Source: Nitrososphaeraceae archaeon
GTDB lineage: Archaea; Thermoproteota; Nitrososphaeria; Nitrososphaerales; Nitrososphaeraceae
Assembly: GCA_009377575.1 (NCBI GenBank)
Contig: WHTU01000001.1
Span: 172,271 to 236,270, forward strand
DNA: 64,000 bases
Reading direction: 5' to 3'
Shown here: piece after piece, positions 53,211 to 61,837 of the stretch
How the letters are laid out: each line of letters opens with the position of its first letter
How positions within the stretch are numbered: the stretch's first letter is position 1
Program-made: the position numbers and the translations under genes
The notes under the pieces: generated by a model
Seen by the model: the letters and a program-made list of their open reading frames with translations, nothing else
What the model was told of the DNA's origin: nothing
Databases searched by the model: none

Positions 53211-53387
53211 TTACGGCGCCTGCATATCACAATACGTAACCGTTTCGGCTAACAGACATTCTTCATATGCATCGGCCAGTCTCTTCTCCGCATCTATGAC
53301 CTGATTCCAAGAATTGACCAGTATCCAGATAAAAGCAATGAAAACCATCAGACCGCCTATGAGTCCGATTATCTTTCCTTTACTCAT
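53211..53387 (-). CDS. Small single-span membrane protein
   Basis: 58 residues with ATG start, reading MSKGKIIGLIGGLMVFIAF followed by IWILVNSWNQVIDA, then an amphipathic acidic helix (EKRLADAYEECLLAE) and a Cys near the end. One membrane helix at about 6-25 with a basic cytoplasmic start is credible. No family is recognised. It faces the exported excalibur-like gene, with a promoter region of about 195 bases between. Confidence 0.5.
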   Translation of the reverse strand: MSKGKIIGLIGGLMVFIAFIWILVNSWNQVIDAEKRLADAYEECLLAETVTYCDMQAP

Positions 53388-53582
53388 AAACTATGCGTCT
53401 CTTTATTCTCTACATACTTAAGCGTTATGAAGTCTGTCTTTATTTTTTTGAGGGAGCAGTTTATTCCTTTATCAAACTCGTAACCGAAATGCAGCAGCAA
53501 ACCAGAGGAATGCCATGTCGGGTAGGTATTAAAAAATTACACATTTCTTTTCTCTAAAATTAATAAGTGTCTGTCAGTTGAC

Positions 53583-54005
53583 ATGATTGGTATGATGCGG
53601 TTGATTGTGGTTTCGATGGTAACTGCGCTTGTTATCATCTTCATCTCACAACAGATGGGTGGATTCAATGCGTATGCTTCTGAAAATTCTCCGTATAACT
53701 CAGGTTACAACCATGGCTGTGACGATGCAGGAATTTCAGACCCAAACGACAGATATATTAATCAGCCAGAGAAGGGGCCCGCATTTCATACTGAAGAGTT
53801 CATGAGTGGATATGATAATGGATTTGAGTCGTGTAAAGGAGACACATCCAATGAAAATTGTGATTCTTCATATCCTGATGTCTGTATTGCACCTCCACCT
53901 CCAGATCTAAATTGTGATGATGTTTCCTATAAAAATATCAAGGTCGAAGGAAACGATCCGCATGGATTCGATAGAGATTCTGATGGTATAGGGTGTGAGA
54001 GTTAA
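53583..54005 (+). CDS. Secreted excalibur-like calcium-binding protein
   Basis: 140 residues. Signal peptide at about 5-33 ends near AYA. The mature part has two GY-rich Cys motifs (SGYNHGCDDAG and SGYDNGFESCKGD), a Cys pair region (NCDSSYPDVC) with a short Pro run, and a C-terminal excalibur-like block: NCDDVSYKNIKVEG, HGFDRDSDGIGCES, whose DxDxDGxGCE binds calcium in known members. It is probably a surface protein. The ATG at 53583 has a second Met two codons later. Confidence 0.75.
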   Translation: MIGMMRLIVVSMVTALVIIFISQQMGGFNAYASENSPYNSGYNHGCDDAGISDPNDRYINQPEKGPAFHTEEFMSGYDNGFESCKGDTSNENCDSSYPDVCIAPPPPDLNCDDVSYKNIKVEGNDPHGFDRDSDGIGCES

Positions 54006-54078
54006 GTATAGTGACGCAAATACAGACAGCAACGCTGTCGAATGTCACTCGGCCAACAGCCGCTAGTAAGAGGAGGCG

Positions 54079-54468
54079 ATGAATAACATAATGAACAGAA
54101 CCGTTGTCCCAATTGCTGTTGTTGTGCTAGTCCTCTTGTTTGTGACTGTGCCAGTTGTTAGGGTCTGGGCGCTCGAATGGTGGCAAGCCAATCCGCCAAA
54201 GCATCTATCTCCCGAACAAAAGGCACTAGACAAGTGGGAATTGCAGCAGTATTTCAACGAACTTACAAGAATCCAAAAGAATTTGCCACCTTTGACATTC
54301 GAGCAGCAGATCCAACTGGCAAAGGAGCACCTTGCATTGATAGCGGCAGCAGAAGCACCTACTAACAACATGACGAGAACCGAAGACGACGGATATACAT
54401 ATCCAAAGAATGCCACTGCTGAGGTCAGCATAAAATCATTTCATTGGGCTACATTTTCCTTATTGTAA
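54079..54468 (+). CDS. Secreted hypothetical protein
   Basis: 129 residues. Signal segment VVPIAVVVLVLLFVTVPVV likely cut near VWA, followed by a helical charged domain (LSPEQKALDKWELQQYFNEL, PPLTFEQQIQLAKEHLALIA) and an N-x-T-rich end. No family recognised. It lies about 70 bases after the excalibur-like gene in the same direction and may be cotranscribed. Confidence 0.55.
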   Translation: MNNIMNRTVVPIAVVVLVLLFVTVPVVRVWALEWWQANPPKHLSPEQKALDKWELQQYFNELTRIQKNLPPLTFEQQIQLAKEHLALIAAAEAPTNNMTRTEDDGYTYPKNATAEVSIKSFHWATFSLL

Positions 54469-54870
54469 TAAAGAAAATGCTTAAGACAATGAGTAGAGAC
54501 AGACAGTATCTTGTGGACGCTGATTAGATACCAAGTACCGCTTAGCGTCAAAAATGCAGTGGAACTAGAACACAGTATTTCTGTCTTCGTCGCGACATCG
54601 ACTATAACCATCGGCTATTTTAGTGATAGGGATTCTTCACGTCTTACGGATAAATATCATGAATGTTGTACATGTAATGTTAAATTGTACCCTATTCAAA
54701 GCATTCAACGCAATATCAGCATATCCGAACCTAGCCGCATTCGCTACAGGGTAAGCAATCACAATGGCTATTGGAACAGCAATAGGAATGCTAGACCACA
54801 GTAATAGCCAGCAATTCTGTTATGGATGCTAGAGAATCCGCCTTCATTTTTTTGTAAACACAATTTCAGA
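54469..54870. other. Intergenic stretch before the integrative element
   Basis: A plus-strand frame at 54511-54804 is unconvincing. In another frame a piece with LFKAFNAISAYPNLAAFATG, a stop and AITMAIGTAIGMLDH looks like a decayed membrane protein, so this may hold a gene remnant at the left side of the element. Confidence 0.4.
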
Positions 54871-55494
54871 CTAAAACACCGCATTTGGGTTTTCATCACG
54901 CCAGCAGCCAAAGCCCCCAGTTGCTATCTTATCTTCCAACTCTCCTTTTCTAACTTTATCCTGGAAGCCTTTGTAGTCCAATCCCAAAACATGAGCCACC
55001 CTCTCGCTGTACCAAGTGCTCTCGAACTTGGGGTTTGGCTGCGGCAGATAAATGGATTCATCCGCGTTGAGAGTTCTCCGGTCATATTCCTCTGAACTTA
55101 TGTTGTGAACGCGGCAGACCTCTTGTTTGTAATAGGGTAGGATATTTTTGACGTACCAGTTGAATCTATATTCATCAAGTCTGTCCTCCTCCTCTCTACT
55201 CATTTTATCCAGAATTTTAGAACGAGCATAGACTGGCGTATTCCAGAACCTGAGGGCAAACTCTTCGAACAGGTCTGCTTTTGCAGCAGTTGCGTTAGTT
55301 GCAGTTGCGTTAGTTGCAGTTGCATTAGTTGCAGTTGCAGTTGTTGCAAGTCTTCTTCTTGCTTGTTCTAGTGCTTGTTCTAATAATATTTGCTCTTGCT
55401 CTTGCTCAGAGGAGAATGGGGCTAGACCTATCTCTTCTTCAATCCTGTCTAGCCTATTGGACATGTTACTAATCGACTTCTTATCGACTTTCAA
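54871..55494 (-). CDS. Element protein with NATAT repeats
   Basis: 207 residues. An N-terminal coiled helix rich in Glu/Gln (EEEIGLAPFSSEQEQEQILLEQ) is followed by a low-complexity segment of NATAT units, a helical region with EFALRFWNTPVYARSKILDK and a C-terminal domain (YSERVAHVLGLDYKGFQDKV). Function unknown. The TTG start overlaps the preceding HTH gene by 14 bases, so the two are coupled; together they may form a DNA-binding pair such as a packaging or replication module, which is only inference from the HTH neighbour. Confidence 0.6.
   Translation of the reverse strand: MKVDKKSISNMSNRLDRIEEEIGLAPFSSEQEQEQILLEQALEQARRRLATTATATNATATNATATNATAAKADLFEEFALRFWNTPVYARSKILDKMSREEEDRLDEYRFNWYVKNILPYYKQEVCRVHNISSEEYDRRTLNADESIYLPQPNPKFESTWYSERVAHVLGLDYKGFQDKVRKGELEDKIATGGFGCWRDENPNAVF
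55286..55345. repeat. 15-bp tandem repeat, four copies
   Basis: GCAGTTGCGTTAGTT is repeated four times, with one changed base in the third copy and two in the fourth, encoding NATAT on the minus strand. Frame-preserving. Confidence 0.8.
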
Positions 55495-55912
55495 TTTTAT
55501 CTAGCCTCTCTTGAAGTGTTTTGAATGCTAATACGGAGGGACCTTCCGATAGTAATCTAAACCTTATTTCGTCGGCCTTCATGATAATCTTTAGTGCTAA
55601 GAGTCGTTCTCTTGTCGGAGTTTTTTCATCATTATATATTTTCCATGATTCTCTCTTGGCTTCATTTATTCCATCTAGACTTTGGGTATAGAAAAATGCT
55701 AAAGACTCCTTTGCTAACTCATACACGTGTTTTTGTGATTCCTCTTTAAGCACTCCTATATCTCTTGAAATGGTTGATTGATTAACACCCAGTTTGTAGG
55801 CGATCTCTTTTTCAGTGGCAGCCTTGGATAGGAGGGATGCTACTTGCTTCCTTCTTTCTTTGATCTCGACCTTAATTTTTAGGCTATGCATAGCCGAACT
55901 CAAAATATGCAT
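55481..55912 (-). CDS. HTH DNA-binding element protein
   Basis: 143 residues. The helix-turn-helix is clear at about 20-52: VASLLSKAATEKEIAYKLGV, then NQSTISRDIGVLKEES, in the style of terminase small subunits or sigma-like HTH regions. The rest is helical, with RERLLALKIIMKADEIRF and a C-terminal coil. It probably binds a site on the element, as a packaging, replication or regulatory protein. Alternative start Met at residue 8. It is coupled to the NATAT-repeat protein. Confidence 0.65.
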   Translation of the reverse strand: MHILSSAMHSLKIKVEIKERRKQVASLLSKAATEKEIAYKLGVNQSTISRDIGVLKEESQKHVYELAKESLAFFYTQSLDGINEAKRESWKIYNDEKTPTRERLLALKIIMKADEIRFRLLSEGPSVLAFKTLQERLDKIESR

Positions 55913-55951
55913 CTATCCCTTCATGAAGGTGGGCTTTATGCATTTTCACGT

Positions 55952-56122
55952 ATGACTATCACTGCGGCTATGTCTGCTTTTGCCTTCGTATTTGGGTTAA
56001 TATTAACAACCTTATCGAAACTTATTTATGATCGAATCGAAAATTGCGCGGAATGCACCCCCTATACTAAAAGAAAGGTTGTTGGCTGGAAGAATAAGAG
56101 GGCACAAAAAAATAGGGGGTGA
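55952..56122 (+). CDS. Small single-span membrane protein
   Basis: 56 residues from the ATG at 55952: one hydrophobic helix (SAFAFVFGLILTTLSKLIYD), a Cys pair (CAEC) and a very basic tail (KRKVVGWKNKRAQKNRG). A longer frame starts at 55886 but overlaps the HTH gene. Two nearby divergent or convergent genes and its size make it plausible as an element gene. Confidence 0.4.
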   Translation: MTITAAMSAFAFVFGLILTTLSKLIYDRIENCAECTPYTKRKVVGWKNKRAQKNRG

Positions 56123-56129
56123 GCCTGAT

Positions 56130-56483
56130 TTACGCAGGCATGATATGATACCTTGTATCTTTTCCTGAACCTATTCTTTGGATCTTGAGCAACGTATGCC
56201 CTTCAATCAGAAATGCATCTATTTGTTCAGATGTCCGTTTGCTTACAGGCCAGATTTTCTCCAGACTGCTATTGGGGTCTGTTACCCAATATTGGAATCG
56301 ACGCACCTTTTTTCCGTCAAATTCGCTTTCTACCGGTTCTATCTTTTCCGCGTCAAAAAGCAACGCTATTTTCTGGTTAGGCTGAATGGTAAGGAATCTG
56401 CTGTCGTCCTTTTCCCGTAGTTCTACATTTCTTTGAAGATTTTCTCTTGCGTGTTCAGTTAGTTGGTTTCTTGTTGTTTCCAA
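56130..56483 (-). CDS. Hypothetical element protein, possible OB-fold
   Basis: 117 residues, TTG start, beta-rich: FLTIQPNQKIALLFDAEKIE, the RRFQYWVTDP strand pair, then KRTSEQIDAFLIEGHTLLKI. The arrangement recalls phage and plasmid single-strand DNA-binding-like or cofactor proteins (a domain with 'KVRRFQYWV' followed by a short helix), but I cannot name a family. It is convergent with the small membrane gene. Confidence 0.55.
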   Translation of the reverse strand: METTRNQLTEHARENLQRNVELREKDDSRFLTIQPNQKIALLFDAEKIEPVESEFDGKKVRRFQYWVTDPNSSLEKIWPVSKRTSEQIDAFLIEGHTLLKIQRIGSGKDTRYHIMPA

Positions 56484-56614
56484 TTTTCTATCTCACTTTT
56501 TTCTTTGCAGGCAAATTGGCATACTTTCCAGTATGGAAGGTAAGTACTCAACCACGCCACGAGAAGGCTTTGCCTATGTGGTCAAACTGTATTGCCTAGA
56601 AGGCAAGATTATTG

Positions 56615-58759
56615 TCATTCACATGCTTCGTATGATTCCTTTGAACCTATCTCATTGTTGTTACTTTCTTGATGTTGTATATCCCTGTCTCTACTTCCTT
56701 TTTGCAGATCATGACTACCTCCTGGGGTCTTGGGGACTAATTTTGATTTTTTATCTTCTATATCGATCTCGATCTCATTACTAGTAGAAGTACGGATCTT
56801 ATCATCTGACTCTTCGTTTATTATAATATTTTCATTGTGTGTTTCATTATCTTGGGAGTTCTGGATAGTGGCTCCATCCATAGGCTTTAGATTGTTGTCG
56901 TTTTCTGCCCTATTGGCAGAAATTAGTCCACTAGTCCCCATCGCTAGTGATACACTAGGGTTTTGTTTCTCATCGTTAGTAGCAAAACCCTCATTTTTTG
57001 ACGCTTCCAAATTAGGATTAGTCCCCCTCGCTAGTGATATTTGAGGATTTTCGAATTCAAATATGCCCCAAAGTCTTTTGTCCTCTTCCGTATCTTCAAA
57101 TGAATCATCCTTGTCTAAAATCTTGATTTCCGAAATGACTTCGAAATTTTCACCTGCTTCCTTTACAGAAGCCCTCGTAAAGGCCAGTGCCTTCTTTTTG
57201 TCATTGGCACGCCCTATGCTGGCAGATAATCCTCCAAAGACTTCACGACATCTACTGATTAACCGGTCGTGTGTTACTTTACCGAAATCAGCAGATTCAA
57301 AAGTTCTCGCTGATAAACTAGCCCCATCCACTTCTCTTACGAAACGACAAATCTCATCATAACTGACAATGTAGGACGTCTTTATATTACCGTCTATTAG
57401 ATCCTTATCATAATCTTTTCTAGTCTCTTTTAGAATCCTGGTGTTATCTGCATCCATTTCATTAAAGATGTCGTCAAGTATCTCGTAAAGAATACCCTCC
57501 ATAGTCTTCTTGTCTAACTCTCCTTTCTTACTCAAATAGCGTCCTAGACAATCCATAACCTTGTTACGTATCTTGTACTTGTTGGGATCGCTGTCAGATT
57601 TGTTATTGAGTACATGATAGAGTTGTATAGAGGGTCCGCATAACTCTAGAGGCCTACCATAGATGTTTAACGGTAGTTCCTCTTTGAGGATTTCATCATT
57701 CTGATGTAGTAGCCGATAAATGAGGAGTATTTTATGAATAAAGTTTATTCTTTCAATGATAGGCCTGTACTTTGGAGATTGTTTTTCAATAGGCCTTTCC
57801 ATTTGCTTTTTTATGCGCTTAATCATAAAGCGGGGTTTACCCTTTTTGACTTCCTCTCTGAATGCCCTATCATTGAATCCTCCGAGTACCTTGGAATCCG
57901 GAGGGTGCTCTCCAGCAAAAATCTTACATCCGAATGGAGGATATGTCCTCAATGATCTGTTACTGCTTCCAGCATCAAATGTTCTAGGAACCTGTGCACC
58001 ATCCTCATAACCCATTTTATAGATTCGCTGTTTCTTATCGTCTTTATCCAGGTTGTCTAACTCGTCTTCTGCTAACGATAGTTGACAAGGTTCCAGAGTT
58101 CCCATTAGATCCAAGAGGTTAGCACCTGACATATCTCCAGCCATTACTACACGATATCCTAGCAGTTTGAATGTAAAAAGAATAGCACCCTTGCCCCAAC
58201 CTGGAGGGCCAGTTAATAGAATATAGTGAAGTGTTTCGAAATGGTCTTGGAAATAACTGAAAAGTGTATAGTTTGTAAGTAAAGTTATCAGTTCTTTCTC
58301 TTTGGCTACAACCGTATTCTTCCAAATATATTCTACCAAAGAGAATAGATCAGAAATGTCTAGCCTACGTACTACCTGTATTAGACGTCTGATCTCGTCC
58401 TCATTTTCGTAGATGTATGGATTGACTAACGAACGATTCGGATTTGAACCATTGATATCTTGTGGCTTGATTATAGCAGATATCTCATGGATAGCATTGA
58501 TAGAGTCTTGAAGTATAGGTTCGCCAGTATTAGGATCTATAAGTAGAAACTTGGGTTTACCTTCGCTTAGAATGAAAACCTCTTCTGCTAATCCTTTATC
58601 TGGTGTTGTATATTTGTATGCTCTAAGTGTTGCGGGTTTAACCCTACCCTTACCATTACCATTACCGCTACCTCTTTTAGTACTGCTATTGTTAAAGTTG
58701 CTTCCTCCGGCTAGTCCATCTAATGGATGGGTCATTTTCTGCTTCTGCCGAACCTCCAT
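56615..58759 (-). CDS. AAA+ ATPase, putative replicative helicase of the element
   Basis: 714 residues. After a Gly/Asn-rich start (about 20-40), the ATPase domain (about 140-330) holds Walker A GPPGWGKG at 184-191 with the Lys, a Walker B-like LSLAEDELDN (227-236) and a sensor-like Asn/Ser stretch. A winged-helix-like middle (SYDEICRFVREVDGASLSAR) follows. The last 150 residues are acidic and low-complexity, with two SLARGT/SLAMGT-like repeats. It resembles single large helicases of archaeal plasmids and viruses (MCM- or SF3-like), but the exact family is uncertain. ATG start; it overlaps the next upstream gene by 28 bases. Confidence 0.75.
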   Translation of the reverse strand: MEVRQKQKMTHPLDGLAGGSNFNNSSTKRGSGNGNGKGRVKPATLRAYKYTTPDKGLAEEVFILSEGKPKFLLIDPNTGEPILQDSINAIHEISAIIKPQDINGSNPNRSLVNPYIYENEDEIRRLIQVVRRLDISDLFSLVEYIWKNTVVAKEKELITLLTNYTLFSYFQDHFETLHYILLTGPPGWGKGAILFTFKLLGYRVVMAGDMSGANLLDLMGTLEPCQLSLAEDELDNLDKDDKKQRIYKMGYEDGAQVPRTFDAGSSNRSLRTYPPFGCKIFAGEHPPDSKVLGGFNDRAFREEVKKGKPRFMIKRIKKQMERPIEKQSPKYRPIIERINFIHKILLIYRLLHQNDEILKEELPLNIYGRPLELCGPSIQLYHVLNNKSDSDPNKYKIRNKVMDCLGRYLSKKGELDKKTMEGILYEILDDIFNEMDADNTRILKETRKDYDKDLIDGNIKTSYIVSYDEICRFVREVDGASLSARTFESADFGKVTHDRLISRCREVFGGLSASIGRANDKKKALAFTRASVKEAGENFEVISEIKILDKDDSFEDTEEDKRLWGIFEFENPQISLARGTNPNLEASKNEGFATNDEKQNPSVSLAMGTSGLISANRAENDNNLKPMDGATIQNSQDNETHNENIIINEESDDKIRTSTSNEIEIDIEDKKSKLVPKTPGGSHDLQKGSRDRDIQHQESNNNEIGSKESYEACE

Positions 58760-59121
58760 TTTATTTTTCCATAAATACCATTTTTATGGTAGTACTCAGG
58801 GTTAATAGATTCATAAATCCGACGTACGGCATTTGTGATTATACATTTCATCTTAACTTTGCCTAGTTGTTTTAATGCCTCTGCTAGACCCAGAGGTATG
58901 TCTTCGCTCCATATGACAAACTTTGGCAGAGGGTCAAAGACGTTAATGCTGTAAATCAGACCTTCAGCCTGGTTAAGATAAGGATGGAAGACATGAATAT
59001 ACCAATTCTCGTCTTCATCCAAAATCACATCAGAATCATTTTTGGATGAAAGTAATTCTACAAGTTTGTCTTCTAAGGCTGCTGGAGTATAGTTATAATA
59101 GAGACGTTCGATTCGGTGCAT
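58732..59121 (-). CDS. Hypothetical element protein
   Basis: 129 residues, ATG start, alpha/beta: ALEDKLVELLSSKND, DENWYIHVFHPYLNQAEG, LPKFVIWSEDIPLG and a basic C-terminus (KIKWRFGRSRK). The look is of a small protein cofactor. It overlaps the start of the ATPase gene by 28 bases and follows the next gene by two bases, so it belongs to the element operon. Family unknown. Confidence 0.65.
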   Translation of the reverse strand: MHRIERLYYNYTPAALEDKLVELLSSKNDSDVILDEDENWYIHVFHPYLNQAEGLIYSINVFDPLPKFVIWSEDIPLGLAEALKQLGKVKMKCIITNAVRRIYESINPEYYHKNGIYGKIKWRFGRSRK

Positions 59122-59123
59122 TA

Positions 59124-59333
59124 TTATACTGCCTCCTCCTTTTGGAATCTTCGAATCTTGACGGCCCTTACGGTAGCCGAAGAAACCAGTTTAGCATTAG
59201 GAACCGAACCGTCAGGTTGGATATCAGATTCTCTAATAATCCAATATTTTGTCTCGGTTTTGATGGCAAAATACTTAATATTGGCAACGTCGAAATCATT
59301 AATTGACGTTAGGCTTTTTGACCTCCATCCCAA
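59124..59333 (-). CDS. Small element protein
   Basis: 69 residues from TTG: strands KYFAIKTETKYWIIRESDI, a short loop and a basic end (AVKIRRFQKEEAV). The stop lies 2 bases before the ATG of the following gene. The last residues KEEAV recur at the end of the zinc-ribbon gene at 59612 (RSAKEEAV), perhaps from a small duplication. Family unknown. Confidence 0.5.
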   Translation of the reverse strand: MGWRSKSLTSINDFDVANIKYFAIKTETKYWIIRESDIQPDGSVPNAKLVSSATVRAVKIRRFQKEEAV

Positions 59334-59469
59334 TTGGAGTGTTCACTGGCTTGACTGTCGTCGTTCTGTCCTCTGTGCGTCTGCCTGTGGTCGAGGGGAT
59401 TGCTCTCTAGTCCCAGTCCCTTCCCCTTCCTCCACCCTACTTTTTACCTCCAAGCAGTATGTCACCCTA

Positions 59470-59607
59470 TTAATCAAACCACTCGTCATGAGGTTCAAAA
59501 GTATCCTCGAATTCGCGACCGCATTCTTTGCATCCGAATATTACGAATTCAAAGTTAGATCCTACTGCTTCGAATCTGTGTTGATGACGGTTAGTTATTC
59601 GCGACAT
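59470..59607 (-). CDS. 45-residue protein with a CxxC motif
   Basis: An ATG frame reading MSRITNRHQHRFEAVG, VIFGCKECGREFEDTF and ending HDEWFD. H-x-H plus CKEC and a closing His could make one zinc-ribbon-like site, as in many tiny archaeal element proteins. It lies between the zinc-ribbon gene and the small gene at 59124, same strand, with its start inside a 5-base gap. Confidence 0.55.
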   Translation of the reverse strand: MSRITNRHQHRFEAVGSNFEFVIFGCKECGREFEDTFEPHDEWFD

Positions 59608-59611
59608 AGGC

Positions 59612-60007
59612 TTACACTGCCTCCTCCTTGGCGGAGCGTTTCTTTAAATAGAAACGTCTTAACTTGTAGCCTTCGGTGAACTTATCCAGCCATGATTGCA
59701 GGCATTGACGGGCATCATCCTCCGATGATCCCAGTGCAGGAAAATGCACGTTGTCCAGTATTGCTTCGTATGTGTCTAGTCCGCCGACGGCAGCGGCAGT
59801 AGGAGCAGCAGTAGGAGCAGCAGTCAGCAGTTTTTTTATTCCTATTTTTGTTCCACAATGTGGACAGCAAACCACGTAATCATTCTTGCCCTTATATGTC
59901 CACGAATGGTGACACCTCTTGCACTGTATTTCTATCCCCTCCCTCCTATCCCCACACCCCTGTCTAATTGAAGAAGACAAAGCCAACTCGTTTGTTGCCA
60001 TTCGCAT
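59612..60007 (-). CDS. Zinc-ribbon element protein
   Basis: 131 residues from the ATG at 60007 (a TTG at 60103 would add 32 without obvious domain). A zinc ribbon is clear: IQCKRCHHSWTYKGK, then CCPHCGTKIG. Next come Ala/Pro/Thr repeats (TAAPTAAPTAAAV) and a helical C-terminus (ARQCLQSWLDKFTEGYKL) ending in RSAKEEAV. It probably binds nucleic acid and may regulate or assist element functions. First gene of the minus-strand run, with the 523-aa gene divergent across about 175 bases. Confidence 0.7.
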   Translation of the reverse strand: MRMATNELALSSSIRQGCGDRREGIEIQCKRCHHSWTYKGKNDYVVCCPHCGTKIGIKKLLTAAPTAAPTAAAVGGLDTYEAILDNVHFPALGSSEDDARQCLQSWLDKFTEGYKLRRFYLKKRSAKEEAV

Positions 60008-60181
60008 CTTAGTAGGTGGGTAGACAAATCTTAAATTCGGGGTGTTTGAATAACAAACAAAATAATGTTCCAGATAACATGCTATGTCATTCGCAAAATA
60101 CAAATTATTTCAATAAACCTGTTCAGAAATTACAGAATTTGCGAAAACCTGGAGTTTATCACCAGGAGTGCTTGAAATGGT

Positions 60182-61753
60182 GTGAAAAAACAGCCATTGC
60201 AATCACGTAGTCTGATATCTCGAGTATTACTTGAGTTAGCAAAGCAACAGGGGAAGAAAGCCAAAACAAAATCAGATCTTTTGGCCCAGACACGTGAAGC
60301 CCTGCGAGCCGTATTGATGTCTAAAGATTATACCTTAGATGCCAGTTCGCTACTTAAAGAGATCGACACACACCCGGAAACTGCGCGTAGATTTCTCGAC
60401 GACTTATGTCCCACATCTGACTATGAGCCATTATGGAAGTTATTCAATTATGAAGAAATAGTTCATCATATTGAGACATACATTAGAGATCAGGATATAG
60501 CACAAATAGAAAAGGATATGAGACTACTAAGAAATAGACTAAAGATATTTCTTGGCAATGAAAGAGAGGTAAAGTTCTGGGGTAGAAAAGTTAACTGGAC
60601 CAAGAATGTCACGATACCTATCCCCAGCCTCATAATGCGTGGAAATTCCTATGACAAAGATGGAGATCAGAAGATTTATTCGCAAGATAGATCATCGAAA
60701 GTAATTCTTGACCATAATAACAAGATACAGGAGGTGGTAATACAAGTCTTGGAGACTGGAACTCCTAATACTAATACTAATAGACTCTTGTTTACAATCA
60801 GACTGGAACCAATTCAGAAAACGAAGGGAGAGTGTGTGAAAATAATACTACATAGTTATGCTTCAAAAGATCCTTCAAAAACCGTCCATAATACAAGATC
60901 GCGTGCCATGGAAATCCCGTTACATATCGAAGACAGAAGCAAAGGTTTAACAGTGTACTCAATTAATGAACGCTCGATAATACCAACCAAACCTTCAAGA
61001 TGGTATCTACATGCTGATTTGAATGAAATAGGATATAGTAAGATAAATTCCATCGAAAAGAGGATTGAGAAGATTCAATCAGATGCAAATATACCGTCGG
61101 AAAAAAGAAGGGAAATAGTTAGACAATATCAAACTGCAAGAAAGAAAGTGATAAACAAAAGACAGTACCAATTGTTAACAGTAAAAACAAAGGGATTATT
61201 GCTATATTCACTTGTTGAATCGGATCATAAAGAATTCAACGAAGTGATTGAAAACATATCCAAGTGTAACAGATATGATGTAAATCATTTTGATCCTTAC
61301 TACGATGAAAAAATCTGGGTCCCGTTTCAAAACTTAAACCATTTAGATCCAGTGAGAAAGATAGATTTTCCTTTTCTTTTAGACTATTACAAGTTTAAGC
61401 ATGTTTTACAAGAGAACTTCGCCTTTAATGTACTAAAAAGAATTGCCGGAGAGTTTCAAAGCAGACTGGAAACGATTTCACCATTAGAACTTAGATTTGA
61501 AGTTACTGCGAGATTTTTTATTGAAGTTAAAGGATATCTCTGGAAGTCAATCTTGAGCAATCGAAGGATTGATTATGTTGACGATACGGTATTTTCCGTA
61601 CTAAATAATTATCATTCAATAGTAGGTTCATATGTTAGAAGGAGACAAAGATTGATCCTCGCTTTTGAGGATCAAATATGGGGAAAAGAAATTAGGTATA
61701 ACCGCCTAAGACTAAGAGGGATGTCTTCACAAAAAGAATGTAATATTGATTGA
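60182..61753 (+). CDS. 523-residue element protein of unknown family
   Basis: GTG start. Helical N-terminus (LISRVLLELAKQQGKKAKTK, HPETARRFLDDLCP), a beta-rich middle (about 130-270) and a helical C-terminal part with RFFIEVKGYLWKSIL and YVRRRQRLILAFEDQ. No catalytic motif, zinc site, membrane segment or known fold was recognised. It is the only large plus-strand gene in the element, divergent from the zinc-ribbon operon and convergent with the integrase, a position often taken by a key replication or transfer gene. Its stop falls in a tetranucleotide repeat. Confidence 0.7.
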   Translation: MKKQPLQSRSLISRVLLELAKQQGKKAKTKSDLLAQTREALRAVLMSKDYTLDASSLLKEIDTHPETARRFLDDLCPTSDYEPLWKLFNYEEIVHHIETYIRDQDIAQIEKDMRLLRNRLKIFLGNEREVKFWGRKVNWTKNVTIPIPSLIMRGNSYDKDGDQKIYSQDRSSKVILDHNNKIQEVVIQVLETGTPNTNTNRLLFTIRLEPIQKTKGECVKIILHSYASKDPSKTVHNTRSRAMEIPLHIEDRSKGLTVYSINERSIIPTKPSRWYLHADLNEIGYSKINSIEKRIEKIQSDANIPSEKRREIVRQYQTARKKVINKRQYQLLTVKTKGLLLYSLVESDHKEFNEVIENISKCNRYDVNHFDPYYDEKIWVPFQNLNHLDPVRKIDFPFLLDYYKFKHVLQENFAFNVLKRIAGEFQSRLETISPLELRFEVTARFFIEVKGYLWKSILSNRRIDYVDDTVFSVLNNYHSIVGSYVRRRQRLILAFEDQIWGKEIRYNRLRLRGMSSQKECNID

Positions 61754-61802
61754 ATGATTGAATGATTGATTGAATGATTGATTGATTGAGTTAACGCGTT
61801 AA
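61746..61802. repeat. Tetranucleotide repeat followed by a 12-bp palindrome
   Basis: Eleven TTGA/ATGA units at 61746-61789 run over the stop codon of the 523-aa gene; the perfect palindrome TTAACGCGTTAA follows at 61791-61802, before the convergent integrase gene. It could be an attachment, origin or regulator site. Confidence 0.7.
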
Positions 61803-61837
61803 GTTACTGTTTCACTCCACCACATCATTCAGCATAA

